Positions 1 to 8,314 are shown, numbered from the stretch's first letter. The stretch is 9,057 nt of DNA from Candidatus Auribacterota bacterium (GCA_016932965.1 JAFGBW010000298.1:1-9057), one strand, 5' to 3'. Translations and numbers: made by a program. Notes: a model not told the origin generated them from the letters alone.

Positions 1-1044
1 GCCCAGGGTCGCAGAGATGAGACTAAAATTTTAACGATCGCGACAGCGCATGTGGAATATGAAAGTGAGAAAAGACATTACGCTCACGTGGATTGCCCCG
101 GTCATGCTGATTATGTCAAAAACATGATAACAGGGGCGGCCCAGATGGACGGAGCGATTCTGGTTGTTTCTGCGCCGGACGGCCCCATGCCTCAGACAAG
201 AGAGCATATTCTGCTCGCCCGTCAGGTCGGCGTTCCTTACATCGTGGTTTTTTTAAATAAGGTGGACATGGTGGATGATCCTGAATTGATTGAATTGGTT
301 GAGATGGAAATCAGGGATCTTTTAAAGAAATATGAATTCCCCGGAGACAAAACCCCGATCATTCGCGGGAGCGCGCTCAAGGCGATGCAATCTTCCGGTC
401 CTGATCATCCTGACGCGAAATGCATATTTGATCTCATGGCGGCTGTTGATTCGTTTGTTCAAGATCCGGTCAGAACATTGGATAAGCCATTTTTGATGCC
501 GGTGGAAGATGTATTTTCTATCACAGGCCGCGGTACTGTAGCCACAGGAAGAGTGGAAAGAGGAATCGTGAAGGTCAGTGATGAAGTGGAAATCATTGGT
601 CTGAAAGACACAATCAAGTCAGTTGTTACAGGCGTGGAAATGTTCAGGAAGAGCCTGGATGAAGGCCGTGCGGGAGACAATATAGGAGTATTGCTTCGCG
701 GTATAGACAAAGATGGCATTGAACGCGGACAAGTGCTTGCCAAACCCGGCTCGGTCACCCCGCATAAAAAATTCAAGGCGGAAGTGTATGTTTTGTCAAA
801 GGAGGAAGGTGGAAGACATACTCCGTTTTTCAACGGTTATCGTCCCCAATTTTATTTTAGGACAACTGATGTTACGGGTAATGTGGCCCTTCCGCAGGGT
901 GTTGAAATGGTCATGCCTGGAGACAATGTCTCGGTAACAGGCGAACTCATCACACCTATTGCTATGGAGAAGGGACTCCGTTTTGCCATCCGTGAGGGTG
1001 GACACACCATTGGAGCCGGAAGGGTCTCTGATATTATCGAATAG
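1..1044 (+). CDS. tuf: Elongation factor Tu, 5'-truncated by the window edge
   Basis: EF-Tu is the cytosolic GTPase that carries aminoacyl-tRNA to the ribosomal A site. The frame is open from base 1 and ends at TAG 1042-1044, giving 347 codons. Roughly 49 N-terminal residues, including the P-loop (G1), lie outside the window. Visible parts are the G3 motif DCPGH (window residues 31-35), the G4 motif NKVD (86-89), the G5 SAL (124-126), domain 2 from about residue 161 with [13 protein letters not shown], and domain 3 from about 255 with the RTTDVTG segment and an intact C-terminus. The match is near-canonical from residue 12 on. The first 11 residues are odd: the nearly invariant switch I stretch RGITI reads KILTI here, and the preceding residues do not resemble EF-Tu. 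This could be a sequence-end or assembly artefact. The identity of the rest is certain. Confidence 0.97.
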   Translation, partial: AQGRRDETKILTIATAHVEYESEKRHYAHVDCPGHADYVKNMITGAAQMDGAILVVSAPDGPMPQTREHILLARQVGVPYIVVFLNKVDMVDDPELIELVEMEIRDLLKKYEFPGDKTPIIRGSALKAMQSSGPDHPDAKCIFDLMAAVDSFVQDPVRTLDKPFLMPVEDVFSITGRGTVATGRVERGIVKVSDEVEIIGLKDTIKSVVTGVEMFRKSLDEGRAGDNIGVLLRGIDKDGIERGQVLAKPGSVTPHKKFKAEVYVLSKEEGGRHTPFFNGYRPQFYFRTTDVTGNVALPQGVEMVMPGDNVSVTGELITPIAMEKGLRFAIREGGHTIGAGRVSDIIE

Positions 1045-1271
1045 ATGATTCAGGACATTCCTGCAAACATTAACTGAATAGACCATCTGAAGGAATACTC
1101 TTCGATGGCTAAAATCGTGGCTTTGTTCTTAGCCCGGATTTCTTGAAATAGGTCTCTAACTGCCAAAGCAAGATACATTCGAGGATAAGTTGCTTCACGT
1201 GGTATGGTTTCAAGGATGCTGAACTGAATACATGGATTCATGCGTAAAATATTAAGATATGGGAATTAGTC
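1045..1271. other. Intergenic region between tuf and rpmG, no gene supported
   Basis: This 227-base gap is the longest non-coding stretch in the window. It holds a few weak inverted repeats: CAGGA/TCCTG at 1051-1063, GGCTAA/TTAGCC at 1107-1134, and TGAAT/ATTCA at 1225-1240. None is followed by a U-tract, so I do not call a terminator for tuf. I found no convincing -35/-10 pair, although a promoter for the rpmG-secE genes could lie here. On the - strand an open frame from 1241 to 1050 encodes 63 residues of protein-like composition that I do not recognise. It has no clear ribosome binding site and is not called as a gene. Confidence 0.6.
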
Positions 1272-1421
1272 ATGAGAGAAATCATCACTTTAGAATGCAC
1301 TCAGTGTAAAAATAGAAATTATACTACATTGAAAAATAAAAAGAAGACAACCGGAAGATTGGAGCGTTCAAAATTTTGTCAGACATGCAGAGCCCATACG
1401 GCTCATAAGGAAATAAAATAG
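1272..1421 (+). CDS. rpmG: 50S ribosomal protein L33, zinc-binding type
   Basis: This small protein of 49 residues (starts [17 protein letters not shown]) matches bacterial L33, a component of the large ribosomal subunit near the E site. Two CxxC pairs, C9/C12 and C36/C39, form the expected zinc ribbon, so this is the zinc-containing (C+) form rather than the cysteine-free form. Length is typical for the family (about 49-55). The start ATG at 1272 is set by the L33 N-terminus. The upstream GGGA at 1261-1264 is only a weak Shine-Dalgarno. The stop TAG at 1419-1421 is one base from the tRNA-Trp gene, and the order L33, tRNA-Trp, secE, nusG is common in bacteria. The gene is easily missed because of its size. 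Confidence 0.95.
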   Translation: MREIITLECTQCKNRNYTTLKNKKKTTGRLERSKFCQTCRAHTAHKEIK

Positions 1422-1422
1422 A

Positions 1423-1495
1423 AGGTCTGTAGTTCAATTGGTAGAGCGCTGGACTCCAAATCCAGGTGTTGGGGGTTCGAGTCCCTCCAGACCTG
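1423..1495 (+). tRNA. trnW: tRNA-Trp (anticodon CCA)
   Basis: A full cloverleaf of 73 nt can be drawn. The acceptor stem AGGTCTG (1423-1429) pairs perfectly with CAGACCT (1488-1494), with G1495 as discriminator. The anticodon arm CTGGA/TCCAG (1449-1453 and 1461-1465) encloses loop CTCCAAA, placing anticodon CCA at 1456-1458 (reads UGG, tryptophan). The T arm GGGGG-TTCGAGT-CCCTC has one G-T wobble. The D loop contains the conserved GG. The 3' CCA is not encoded; TTTAT follows, so the CCA end must be added enzymatically. The gene sits one base after the rpmG stop codon and 22 bases before secE, so it is probably cut out of a shared mRNA. Confidence 0.97.
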
Positions 1496-1517
1496 TTTAT
1501 AAGGAATAAAAATAAAG

Positions 1518-1700
1518 ATGAACCAGATAAAAGTATTCATTAATGAGTGTAAGGCTGAACTGGAAAAGGTGGTTTGGCCTGACAAGGAAGAGCGATTTGG
1601 CGCCACATGGGTAGTCATCGTTTCTGTGTTTTTGCTGACGGCCATTATTTTTTTGATCGATCATTTTTATCTGTTTGGATTGGGAAGGCTTACAAAATAA
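1518..1700 (+). CDS. secE: Preprotein translocase subunit SecE
   Basis: SecE is the small essential subunit of the SecYEG channel in the inner membrane, where it clamps around SecY. The 60-residue product is the short, single-helix form usual in most bacteria; the E. coli protein has three helices and is about twice as long. Residues 1-28 form an amphipathic cytosolic part with the family motif ELEKVVWP (W20, P21) followed by acidic and basic residues. Residues about 29-50 form one hydrophobic membrane helix. The position between tRNA-Trp and nusG is the classic secE location. AAGGA at 1501-1505 is the probable ribosome binding site, spaced 12 bases from the ATG, slightly long. It would survive on the mRNA after the upstream tRNA is excised. 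Confidence 0.96.
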   Translation: MNQIKVFINECKAELEKVVWPDKEERFGATWVVIVSVFLLTAIIFLIDHFYLFGLGRLTK

Positions 1701-1757
1701 ACCATTTTCTCAGGCCGATGAACCAGTGAAAATAAAGAGAAGTAAAGAAAGGAAAGA

Positions 1758-2282
1758 ATGACTCATCAATGGTACGTGATACAGGTGATGTCAGGATGGG
1801 AACAGAAAGTGAAAGACACCCTGGAAAAACGCATTCAGAAAGAAGGTTTTTCCGATTTGATATCCCAAGTGTTGATTCCCGCGGAAAATGTTTCTGAGAT
1901 TAAATCAGGTAAAAAGAAAATCAGCAGAAGGAAATTTTTTCCTGGTTATATTTTGGTGCAGATGGATGTCACAGACCGGTCCTGGTATTTTATCACTGAG
2001 ACGAACGGGATCATTGGATTTGCCGGAGAAAAACCCGTTCCTCTCCTGGATCATGAAGTGGAATCCATCTTGAATCAGATTGAGGGTAAAAAGGAAAAAG
2101 TCAAACCCAAGGTTTCTTTTGAAAAAGGCGATAATATCAAAGTCACGGATGGTCCTTTTGTTAATTTCAATGGAACCGTTGATGAAATAAATCCGGACCG
2201 GGGAAAATTAAAGGTCATGGTCCTTATTTTTGGACGGCCTACCCCAGTAGAACTGGAATATTGGCAGGTCGAAAAAGTGTGA
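1758..2282 (+). CDS. nusG: Transcription termination/antitermination factor NusG
   Basis: NusG binds the clamp region of RNA polymerase, affects pausing, and links polymerase to Rho or to the ribosome. The 174-residue protein is of usual length and has the two expected domains. The NGN domain spans about residues 4-110, beginning WYVIQVMSGWEQKV, with the core PGYILVQM and the conserved W of the following RSWYFI segment. The C-terminal KOW domain spans about 121-174, starting FEKGDNIKVTDGPF and ending with FGRPTPVELEYWQVEKV. There is no extra inserted domain of the kind found in some lineages. The start at 1758 follows AAAGGA at 1748-1753, with a short 4-base spacing, and gives a standard N-terminus. 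secE ends 57 bases upstream and rplK begins 64 bases downstream. Confidence 0.97.
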   Translation: MTHQWYVIQVMSGWEQKVKDTLEKRIQKEGFSDLISQVLIPAENVSEIKSGKKKISRRKFFPGYILVQMDVTDRSWYFITETNGIIGFAGEKPVPLLDHEVESILNQIEGKKEKVKPKVSFEKGDNIKVTDGPFVNFNGTVDEINPDRGKLKVMVLIFGRPTPVELEYWQVEKV

Positions 2283-2346
2283 CGCAGCCATAAAAGTATA
2301 GAGAACCAAAAGTAGTTAATAACAAGATCTATTTAGGAAAAAAGTC

Positions 2347-2772
2347 ATGGCACAGAAAATCAAGGCTTTAGTTAAATTGCAGATTCCGGCAGGAGCAGCC
2401 AATCCGTCTCCTCCCGTGGGACCGGCTTTAGGACAGCATGGCGTGAATATCATGGAATTTTGTAAACAATTCAATGCTTCAACTCAGGATAAGGGGGGCT
2501 TGATTCTTCCCGTTGTTATCACCATCTATCAGGACAGGTCCTTTACTTTTATCACTAAATCTCCTCCTGCTTCCATTTTATTGAAAAAGACAGTAGGCCT
2601 GGCAAAAGCATCCAAAGAGCCTAATAAGGAAAAGGTTGGGAAGGTAACCAGACAACAGGTGATGGAGATCGTTAAAATAAAAAAAGCGGATATTTCCTCT
2701 AAATCAGATGAAGCTGCTTTCCGGTTGATATCTGGAACAGCCCGTTCCATGGGAATCGAGGTGGAGTCATGA
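2347..2772 (+). CDS. rplK: 50S ribosomal protein L11
   Basis: L11 binds 23S rRNA at the GTPase-associated centre at the base of the L7/L12 stalk and takes part in factor-dependent GTP hydrolysis. The 141-residue product has standard length. The N-terminal domain (about 1-70) shows [26 protein letters not shown], including the proline-rich segment where thiostrepton-type antibiotics bind in other bacteria. The C-terminal rRNA-binding domain (about 71-141) contains [18 protein letters not shown] and ends [10 protein letters not shown]. The ribosome binding site AGGA at 2335-2338 is 8 bases from the ATG. The stop TGA overlaps the rplA start within ATGA (2769-2772), so the two genes are probably translationally coupled. 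In E. coli, L1 represses this pair by binding near the rplK start; I cannot verify such a site here. Confidence 0.98.
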   Translation: MAQKIKALVKLQIPAGAANPSPPVGPALGQHGVNIMEFCKQFNASTQDKGGLILPVVITIYQDRSFTFITKSPPASILLKKTVGLAKASKEPNKEKVGKVTRQQVMEIVKIKKADISSKSDEAAFRLISGTARSMGIEVES

Positions 2773-3470
2773 CAGGCATCTCCAAAAGGATGAAAGAAAT
2801 TAAATCAAAGCTGGACCTCAAAAAGTCTTATTCTTTGAATGAGGCAGTAGGCCTTTTGAGGAGTATTCCCAAGGTGAAGTTTGATGAGACAGTTGAATTG
2901 ACTTTCCGTTTGAATATTGATCCGAAAAAAGCGGATCAGATGATCCGGGGTCTGGTCACTCTGCCTCATGGAACCGGAAAAAAAGTACGGATACTTGTTT
3001 TTGTCAGTGATGTTCAGGCTAAGGAAGCATTGGATGCCGGAGCTGATTATGCGGGTTTCAAGGAGTATTTTGACAAGGTCAAAAATGGCTGGTGTGATTT
3101 TGATGTAGTGGTCAGCACTCCGGATTTAATGAAAGAAGTCGGCAAACTTGGAAAAGTACTGGGGCCGAAAGGCCTCATGCCCAGTCCCAAGGCAGGAACC
3201 GTGACTGATAATGTGAAGAAGGCAGTGGAAGAGATAAAAAAGGGAAAAATTGAATACAGGGTGGATAAAAACGGAAATGTAGCCGTGGGAATTGGCAAAT
3301 TGTCATTTGAACCTGAGAAGATCGTTGAAAATTCTAAGAGAGTGATCGAGTCCGTTTTTAAGGCTAGACCTTCTTCCGTGAAGGGGGATTTTGTGAAGAA
3401 TGTAGCGCTTTCTTCCACCATGGGGCCGGGTCTTAAAATAGATTTTAAGCCGTTTCTGACAGATAATTAG
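2769..3470 (+). CDS. rplA: 50S ribosomal protein L1
   Basis: L1 forms the mobile L1 stalk of the large subunit near the E site and helps release deacylated tRNA; in many bacteria it also represses its own operon. The 233-residue protein has the two-domain L1 layout. The first domain starts [19 protein letters not shown] and the second holds the hallmark [15 protein letters not shown] (residues 132-146), followed by the basic strand segment [17 protein letters not shown]. Segment [12 protein letters not shown] (about 66-77) is also typical. The start codon overlaps the rplK stop by 4 bases, and GAGGTGGAG at 2758-2766, inside rplK, serves as ribosome binding site. The gap to rplJ is only 25 bases. 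Confidence 0.98.
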   Translation: MTGISKRMKEIKSKLDLKKSYSLNEAVGLLRSIPKVKFDETVELTFRLNIDPKKADQMIRGLVTLPHGTGKKVRILVFVSDVQAKEALDAGADYAGFKEYFDKVKNGWCDFDVVVSTPDLMKEVGKLGKVLGPKGLMPSPKAGTVTDNVKKAVEEIKKGKIEYRVDKNGNVAVGIGKLSFEPEKIVENSKRVIESVFKARPSSVKGDFVKNVALSSTMGPGLKIDFKPFLTDN

Positions 3471-3495
3471 AAACCGGCTAACGAAAGGAACTGTC

Positions 3496-4023
3496 ATGCG
3501 TCCGGATAATAAAATTATTGTTAAAGAATATGTAAATAAGTTGAAAAAAGTGGACAGTGTTTTTATCACTGGTTTTTCCGGATTGAAAGAAGAGGAATTT
3601 TGTTCCTTCCGCAAAGAACTGGATAAACAGCAGGCAGAGCATCGCGTGATCAAAAACCGTCTTTTTAAAATCATTACCAAGGAAGCGGGATTAACTGTTG
3701 AAGAACAGATAACCCCCTTGTTGAAAGGAACTTCTTCCTTCACGATCGGTGGAACCGATGTGATATCCGTGGCCAAAACTATTGTGGATTTTTCCAAGGA
3801 TCATGAAAAACTGGAAATCAAGGGAGCTATTTTTAACGGGAAAGTACTGACAGCCAGTGAAGTCAAATCACTTGCATCACTTCCATCCAGGCATGAACTT
3901 CTGGCAAAGTTGGTGGGGACCCTAGCAGCGCCTTTGACGGGAATCATCGGTGTGCTTCAGGCTCATCTGAGAAATATTGTCGGAGTCTTATACGCCATCA
4001 AAGAACAAAAAGAAAAGAAATGA
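3496..4023 (+). CDS. rplJ: 50S ribosomal protein L10
   Basis: L10 anchors the L7/L12 dimers to 23S rRNA at the stalk base. The 175-residue protein has usual length. The N-terminal rRNA-binding domain shows the family pattern FITGFSGLKEEEF followed by the HRVIKNRLFK segment (about 52-61). The C-terminal part, LLAKLVGTLAAPLTGIIGVL onward, is the long helix to which L7/L12 N-terminal domains bind, and it ends with a lysine- and glutamate-rich tail. AAAGGAA at 3484-3490 is a good ribosome binding site. In E. coli a long leader upstream of rplJ binds L10-L12 for autoregulation. Here only 25 bases separate rplA and rplJ, so any such element would have to lie inside rplA or be absent. Confidence 0.97.
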   Translation: MRPDNKIIVKEYVNKLKKVDSVFITGFSGLKEEEFCSFRKELDKQQAEHRVIKNRLFKIITKEAGLTVEEQITPLLKGTSSFTIGGTDVISVAKTIVDFSKDHEKLEIKGAIFNGKVLTASEVKSLASLPSRHELLAKLVGTLAAPLTGIIGVLQAHLRNIVGVLYAIKEQKEKK

Positions 4024-4074
4024 ATTAAAGTTCAGGGTTGAAAAAATTAAAAATAATAAAACAAGGAGAATAAC

Positions 4075-4488
4075 ATGTCTGAGAATCAAACAATAGCTGT
4101 TTCAGAAAAATTACAAAAAATCATGGAAGCCGTGGATGGTCTTACCGTCTTGGAATTAGCTGAACTGGTGAAAGCCATGGAAACCAAATACGGGGTCAGC
4201 GCAGCTGCTCCTGTTGCCGTGATGGCGGCTGGTTTTGCAGGCGCGCCGGGAGCGGCTCCTGCGGCCGCTGTTGAGAAGACGGAATTTGACGTCCATCTCA
4301 AAGCCTCAGGTGACAAGAAAATTCAGGTGATCAAAGTAGTCCGTGAACTCACCGGACTTGGTCTGAAGGAAGCAAAAGACCTGGTGGACGGCGCACCTTC
4401 TACTGTCAAGACTGGGATCAAAAAAGCGGATGCGGAAGCGATGAAAGTCAAGCTGGAGGAAGCAGGAGCTACAGTAGAATTGAAATAG
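4075..4488 (+). CDS. rplL: 50S ribosomal protein L7/L12
   Basis: L7/L12 is the multi-copy stalk protein that recruits translation GTPases. The N-terminal dimerisation and L10-binding domain covers about residues 1-40, a flexible Ala/Gly/Pro-rich hinge about 41-66, and the globular C-terminal domain about 67-137, starting [11 protein letters not shown] and containing [15 protein letters not shown], the factor-binding helix region. The total of 137 residues is rather longer than the usual 120-130; the extra length appears to be in the hinge and the N-terminal tail. AAGGAG at 4063-4068 with 6-base spacing is the strongest ribosome binding site in the window, which fits the need for several copies of this protein per ribosome. 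The preceding 51-base gap is very AT-rich. Confidence 0.98.
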   Translation: MSENQTIAVSEKLQKIMEAVDGLTVLELAELVKAMETKYGVSAAAPVAVMAAGFAGAPGAAPAAAVEKTEFDVHLKASGDKKIQVIKVVRELTGLGLKEAKDLVDGAPSTVKTGIKKADAEAMKVKLEEAGATVELK

Positions 4489-4515
4489 TCCCTTTGTCTG
4501 GAAAAAATGTTTTTT

Positions 4516-4520
4516 AAGGA
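4516..4520 (+). promoter_or_regulatory. Shine-Dalgarno that decides the rpoB start
   Basis: AAGGA lies directly against the in-frame ATG at 4521, leaving no spacing, and 12 bases before the in-frame ATG at 4533. The second spacing is long but usable, so I prefer 4533. Confidence 0.55.
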
Positions 4521-4532
4521 ATGAAGTGTGGT

Positions 4533-7500
4533 ATGAAAAAAAAGTTCAAGCAGCGGATTGACTTTGGAAAACATAAAGAGACCGTTGATTTCCCAAATTT
4601 GATTGATGTTCAAAGGTATTCCTACTCTGAATTTCTTCAGGAGGATGTGGTTCCTGAAAAAAGAAAAAATATAGGTCTTCAAGAAGTGTTCAATGAGATT
4701 TTCCCCATCGTCAGTTATGATGGGAATAATTCTCTTGAATTTGTTAAATACAGTTTGGGGGTTCCCAAATATGATATCGTTGAATGTAAAAGAAGAGGAT
4801 TGACTTACAGTGTCGCTTTAAGAGTGACCCTGCGTTTGCGGGAAGGAAGCGGAATCAAGGAAGAGACCGTTTATCTTGGGCAGTTGCCTCTGATGACTCC
4901 TACGGGAACATTCATTATCAACGGGGCAGAACGTGTCGTTGTGAGTCAGTTGCATCGTTCTCCGGGAATTTGTTTTGAGAAAAACATGCATTTATCAGGA
5001 GCCATGCTTTATTCTTTCAGGGTTATTCCTTATAGAGGATCATGGCTGGAAGTCGTATCGGATCAGAACGATCTTTTATGGATTTACGTGGACCGGAAAA
5101 GAAGAAGTAGAAAAATTTTAGCTACGACCTTTATCCGGGCCATTGCTGAATATGAAACGAATGCTGATATTATTAAAAATTTCTTCGATGTCAGGGACAT
5201 AGAAATTCATGGCAAAAAAAACAAAGAAGCCTGTGTGGGTAAAGTGTTGGCTGAAGAGGTTGTTTCAAATAAAGAAGAAAACAAGGTAATAAAAGCGGGG
5301 ACGATTCTTGACGAAGAAATGGTGGAAACCATTGAGAATGCGGGTTTCAAGAAAGTCAAGATAGTTGAGGACGAAAAAGGCCAGCCTGCTGTTGAAGCTT
5401 CTATCATCAAAATGCTAGCTAAAGATCCCACTTCAAGTAAAGAAGAAGCTCTGAAGGAAATTTATAAAAAATTGCGGCCGGGCGACCCCCCCACTCTTTC
5501 CAATGCCAAGAGCCTTTTGAATCGAATGTTTTTTGATGTCAAGAAGTATGATTTAGGCAGGGTCGGCCGGTATAAAATTAATACGAAACTAGGTGTCGAT
5601 TCTCCTGAAAAAGTGGATTCTACTGCTTTGACGCCTGACGATATTCTTATACCGATCGAGAAATTGATTAAATTGAAAAGTCTTCGCGGCCAGGTCGACG
5701 ATATAGATCATCTGGGGAACAGAAGGGTACGTTGCGTAGGGGAATTGGTTCAGAATCAGTGCCGGATCGGACTGGCTAGAATGGAACGCCTGATTAAGGA
5801 AAAGATGAACCTGCATGATGTCATGTCTGAAGTATTGACACCGCATAAATTGGTCAATCCGAAGGGATTTTCCACGGTGATCAAGGATTTTTTTGGTCGG
5901 TCCCAATTATCCCAGTTCATGGATCAGACCAATCCTTTGGCTGAATTGACTCATAAAAGAAGGATTTCCGCTTTGGGACCAGGAGGATTAAGCCGAGAGC
6001 GGGCGGGTTTTGAAGTGCGCGATGTCCATACTTCTCATTACGGCCGTATTTGTCCTATCGAAACCCCGGAAGGGCCGAACATTGGATTGATCGCTTCACT
6101 GAGTGTATTTACCAGAATCAATGAATTTGGTTTTATTCAGACTCCTTATCACGTAGTGGAAAAGGGGGTAGTGACCAAGAAGATCCGATATCTGACTGCA
6201 GACGAGGAGGAAACCAAGATAATCGGCCAGGCGGATGTTCTTCAGGATGAACATGGAAAAATCATTGAATCGGAAGTCTCTGTCAGGGCAAGAGGCGAAT
6301 TCGGGAAAGCCAAGCCAACGGACGTGGAATTCATAGACGTTTCTCCAAAACAGTTGGTTTCCGTTGCCGCCAGTCTCATCCCCTTTCTGGAACATGATGA
6401 CGCGAACAGGGCCTTGATGGGATCCAATATGCAAAGACAGGCCGTGCCTTTGATGATTACGGATTCTCCGTATGTGGCGACCGGAATGGAAGGCCGTGCT
6501 GCAGTTGATTCCGGAGCAGCGCTTCTTTCTCCGGAAGAAGGCGTGGTCACCTATGTTGACAATACTAAGATCAAAATCAATGACAGAGAAATCATTCTTC
6601 ATAAGATGCTTCGTTCAAACGCAGGAACCAACATTGACCAGAGGCCCATTGTGATGGAAGGGCAAAAGATCAAGAAAGGCCAGGTCATTGCTGATGGTCC
6701 TGCCACGGATCAGGGGGAATTGGCCATGGGAAAAAATATTCTGGTCGGCTTCCTCCCTTGGCACGGATTTAATTTCGAAGACGCTATCTTGGTGAGCGAA
6801 GAACTTGTCAAGGAGGAGGTTTTTACTTCCATCCATATTGATGAATATGAAATTTCAGCCCGTGATACCAAACTCGGGCATGAAGAAATCACTCGTGATA
6901 TTCCAAACGTGAAAGAAGAAGCCCTCAAGGATTTAGGTGAAGATGGAATCATCCGTATCGGTGCTTTTGTGAAAGCGGGAGATATTTTAGTGGGCAAAAT
7001 CACTCCTAAAAGTGAAACGGAGCTTTCTCCTGAAGAAAGACTGTTGCGGGCTATTTTCGGTGAAAAAGCAGCAGATGTCCGTGATGCCTCTTTAGTTGTC
7101 CCTTCCGGTGTGGAAGGAGTTGTGATGGACGTGCGGGTGTTTTCAAGAAAAGACATGGCTAAAAATGAAGCGGAAAAAAAGCAGGAAAGCGCCAAAATCA
7201 GAAAGATCAACGCGGAATTCACTGAAAAAATGAAGTCTATCAAGGAGGATCGCACGCGCAAAGTCGAACGTCTTCTTTTGGGGGGCACGATGGATGTGGA
7301 TATCGTGGACAGTGTGACCGGAAAAGTGTTGATTCCGAAAGGGAGAAAAATAACCAGACCGATGCTTCAGACATTGGAGGAAATGGACTATAAAAACCTG
7401 CAAATGGAGGACTCTGAACTATCCAAGGAATTACAGGAAATCCTCTTACAGCAGGAACGGCAGGTGGAACATCTGGAAATCAGACAGGCTAGAGATATTG

Positions 7501-8270
7501 AGATGGTCAAAAGAGGAGATGAATTGGAACCAGGGGTCATCAAGCAGGTGAAAGTCTATGTGGCTTCCAAATACACTCTTCAAGTTGGGGATAAAATGGC
7601 CGGCCGTCATGGAAATAAGGGAGTGATCGCCAAAATTCTTCCTGTTGAAGACATGCCGTTTCTACCTGATGGGACCCCCTTGCAGATGGTTTTAAATCCT
7701 TTAGGAGTACCGTCCAGAATGAATGTGGGTCAGGTCTTAGAAACTCATCTAGGCTGGGCAGCTTCTATGTTAGGCATGAAACTTTCGACTCCTGTTTTCA
7801 GCAGTATCAGTGAAGATGAGATATGGCAACTGTTGGATAAAGCGGAGCTTCCCATAGAAGGAAAAACCGATCTATATGACGGGAGATCCGGTGAAAAATT
7901 CGATCAAAAAGTCGTAGTAGGGAAAATGTATATGATGAAACTGAGCCATCTGGTTGCGGATAAGATCCACGCGCGAGCCGTTGGGCCTTATTCTCTGGTG
8001 ACCCAGCAGCCTTTGGGTGGGAAGGCTCAATTCGGAGGTCAAAGGTTTGGAGAGATGGAAGTCTGGGCATTGGAAGCATACGGAGCCGCCTATGCTCTTC
8101 AGGAATTGCTGACGGTAAAAAGCGATGATGTGGTTGGCCGGACTAAAATGTATGAGTCCATTATCAAAGGTGATAACACACTGCAGGCTGGAACACCTGA
8201 GTCATTCAATGTGTTGATGAGAGAAATTCAATCATTGGGTTTGAATATTTCCGTAGCAAACGATGAATAA
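4533..8270 (+). CDS. rpoB: DNA-directed RNA polymerase subunit beta
   Basis: RpoB forms one pincer of bacterial RNA polymerase and part of the active site. From ATG 4533 it has 1245 residues; an upstream in-frame ATG at 4521 would add four (MKCG). Conserved blocks appear in order: [21 protein letters not shown] near the N-terminus; the rifampicin region (about 457-481) with D464, H474 and S479 at E. coli positions 516, 526 and 531, so the enzyme looks rifampicin-sensitive; [28 protein letters not shown]; the catalytic [12 protein letters not shown] (1019-1030) with K1013 and K1021 matching E. coli K1065 and K1073; and the C-terminal [20 protein letters not shown]. Two lineage-type insertions sit at about 230-290 and 870-995. 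Residues 1014-1015 are Tyr-Thr where basic residues are usual. rpoC follows after 44 bases. Confidence 0.98.
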   Translation: MKKKFKQRIDFGKHKETVDFPNLIDVQRYSYSEFLQEDVVPEKRKNIGLQEVFNEIFPIVSYDGNNSLEFVKYSLGVPKYDIVECKRRGLTYSVALRVTLRLREGSGIKEETVYLGQLPLMTPTGTFIINGAERVVVSQLHRSPGICFEKNMHLSGAMLYSFRVIPYRGSWLEVVSDQNDLLWIYVDRKRRSRKILATTFIRAIAEYETNADIIKNFFDVRDIEIHGKKNKEACVGKVLAEEVVSNKEENKVIKAGTILDEEMVETIENAGFKKVKIVEDEKGQPAVEASIIKMLAKDPTSSKEEALKEIYKKLRPGDPPTLSNAKSLLNRMFFDVKKYDLGRVGRYKINTKLGVDSPEKVDSTALTPDDILIPIEKLIKLKSLRGQVDDIDHLGNRRVRCVGELVQNQCRIGLARMERLIKEKMNLHDVMSEVLTPHKLVNPKGFSTVIKDFFGRSQLSQFMDQTNPLAELTHKRRISALGPGGLSRERAGFEVRDVHTSHYGRICPIETPEGPNIGLIASLSVFTRINEFGFIQTPYHVVEKGVVTKKIRYLTADEEETKIIGQADVLQDEHGKIIESEVSVRARGEFGKAKPTDVEFIDVSPKQLVSVAASLIPFLEHDDANRALMGSNMQRQAVPLMITDSPYVATGMEGRAAVDSGAALLSPEEGVVTYVDNTKIKINDREIILHKMLRSNAGTNIDQRPIVMEGQKIKKGQVIADGPATDQGELAMGKNILVGFLPWHGFNFEDAILVSEELVKEEVFTSIHIDEYEISARDTKLGHEEITRDIPNVKEEALKDLGEDGIIRIGAFVKAGDILVGKITPKSETELSPEERLLRAIFGEKAADVRDASLVVPSGVEGVVMDVRVFSRKDMAKNEAEKKQESAKIRKINAEFTEKMKSIKEDRTRKVERLLLGGTMDVDIVDSVTGKVLIPKGRKITRPMLQTLEEMDYKNLQMEDSELSKELQEILLQQERQVEHLEIRQARDIEMVKRGDELEPGVIKQVKVYVASKYTLQVGDKMAGRHGNKGVIAKILPVEDMPFLPDGTPLQMVLNPLGVPSRMNVGQVLETHLGWAASMLGMKLSTPVFSSISEDEIWQLLDKAELPIEGKTDLYDGRSGEKFDQKVVVGKMYMMKLSHLVADKIHARAVGPYSLVTQQPLGGKAQFGGQRFGEMEVWALEAYGAAYALQELLTVKSDDVVGRTKMYESIIKGDNTLQAGTPESFNVLMREIQSLGLNISVANDE

Positions 8271-8300
8271 TATATGGATCCCAAGAGGGGTTCGTCATTT

Positions 8301-8306
8301 AAGGAG
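8301..8306 (+). promoter_or_regulatory. Shine-Dalgarno for rpoC, supporting a GTG start
   Basis: AAGGAG lies 8 bases before GTG at 8315. There is no ATG at a suitable place, and the frame from this GTG gives a normal RpoC N-terminus, so the site decides the start. Confidence 0.85.
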
Positions 8307-8314
8307 TACTAATC

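Noticed and set aside
1051-1063. CAGGA-CAT-TCCTG hairpin just after tuf, considered as a terminator
   Set aside because: The stem is five pairs and no T-run follows.
1107-1134. GGCTAA/TTAGCC inverted repeat in the tuf-rpmG gap, considered as a terminator or regulatory hairpin
   Set aside because: It is six pairs with a 16-base loop and no T-run; such repeats are expected by chance in this length.
1403-1645. An 80-residue open frame on the - strand
   Set aside because: It runs antisense through the tRNA-Trp gene and secE, both well supported.
2283-2346. Possible L1-binding leader upstream of rplK
   Set aside because: The 64 bases are AT-rich and I could not draw a convincing match to the 23S rRNA L1 site by eye.
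3303-3797. A 164-residue open frame on the - strand across rplA and rplJ
   Set aside because: It covers two certain ribosomal protein genes on the other strand and looks like a shadow.
4502-4515. A6-TG-T6 inverted repeat between rplL and rpoB, considered as a terminator
   Set aside because: It has only A-T pairs and a two-base loop, so it would not form a stable terminator hairpin, and it precedes a gene expected on the same transcript.
6096-6602. A 168-residue open frame on the - strand
   Set aside because: It is antisense within conserved rpoB sequence; it shows no recognisable domain or ribosome binding site.
6710-7288. A 192-residue open frame on the - strand
   Set aside because: It lies wholly inside rpoB, has Ser/Thr/Pro-rich shadow composition, and the + strand protein is unmistakable there.
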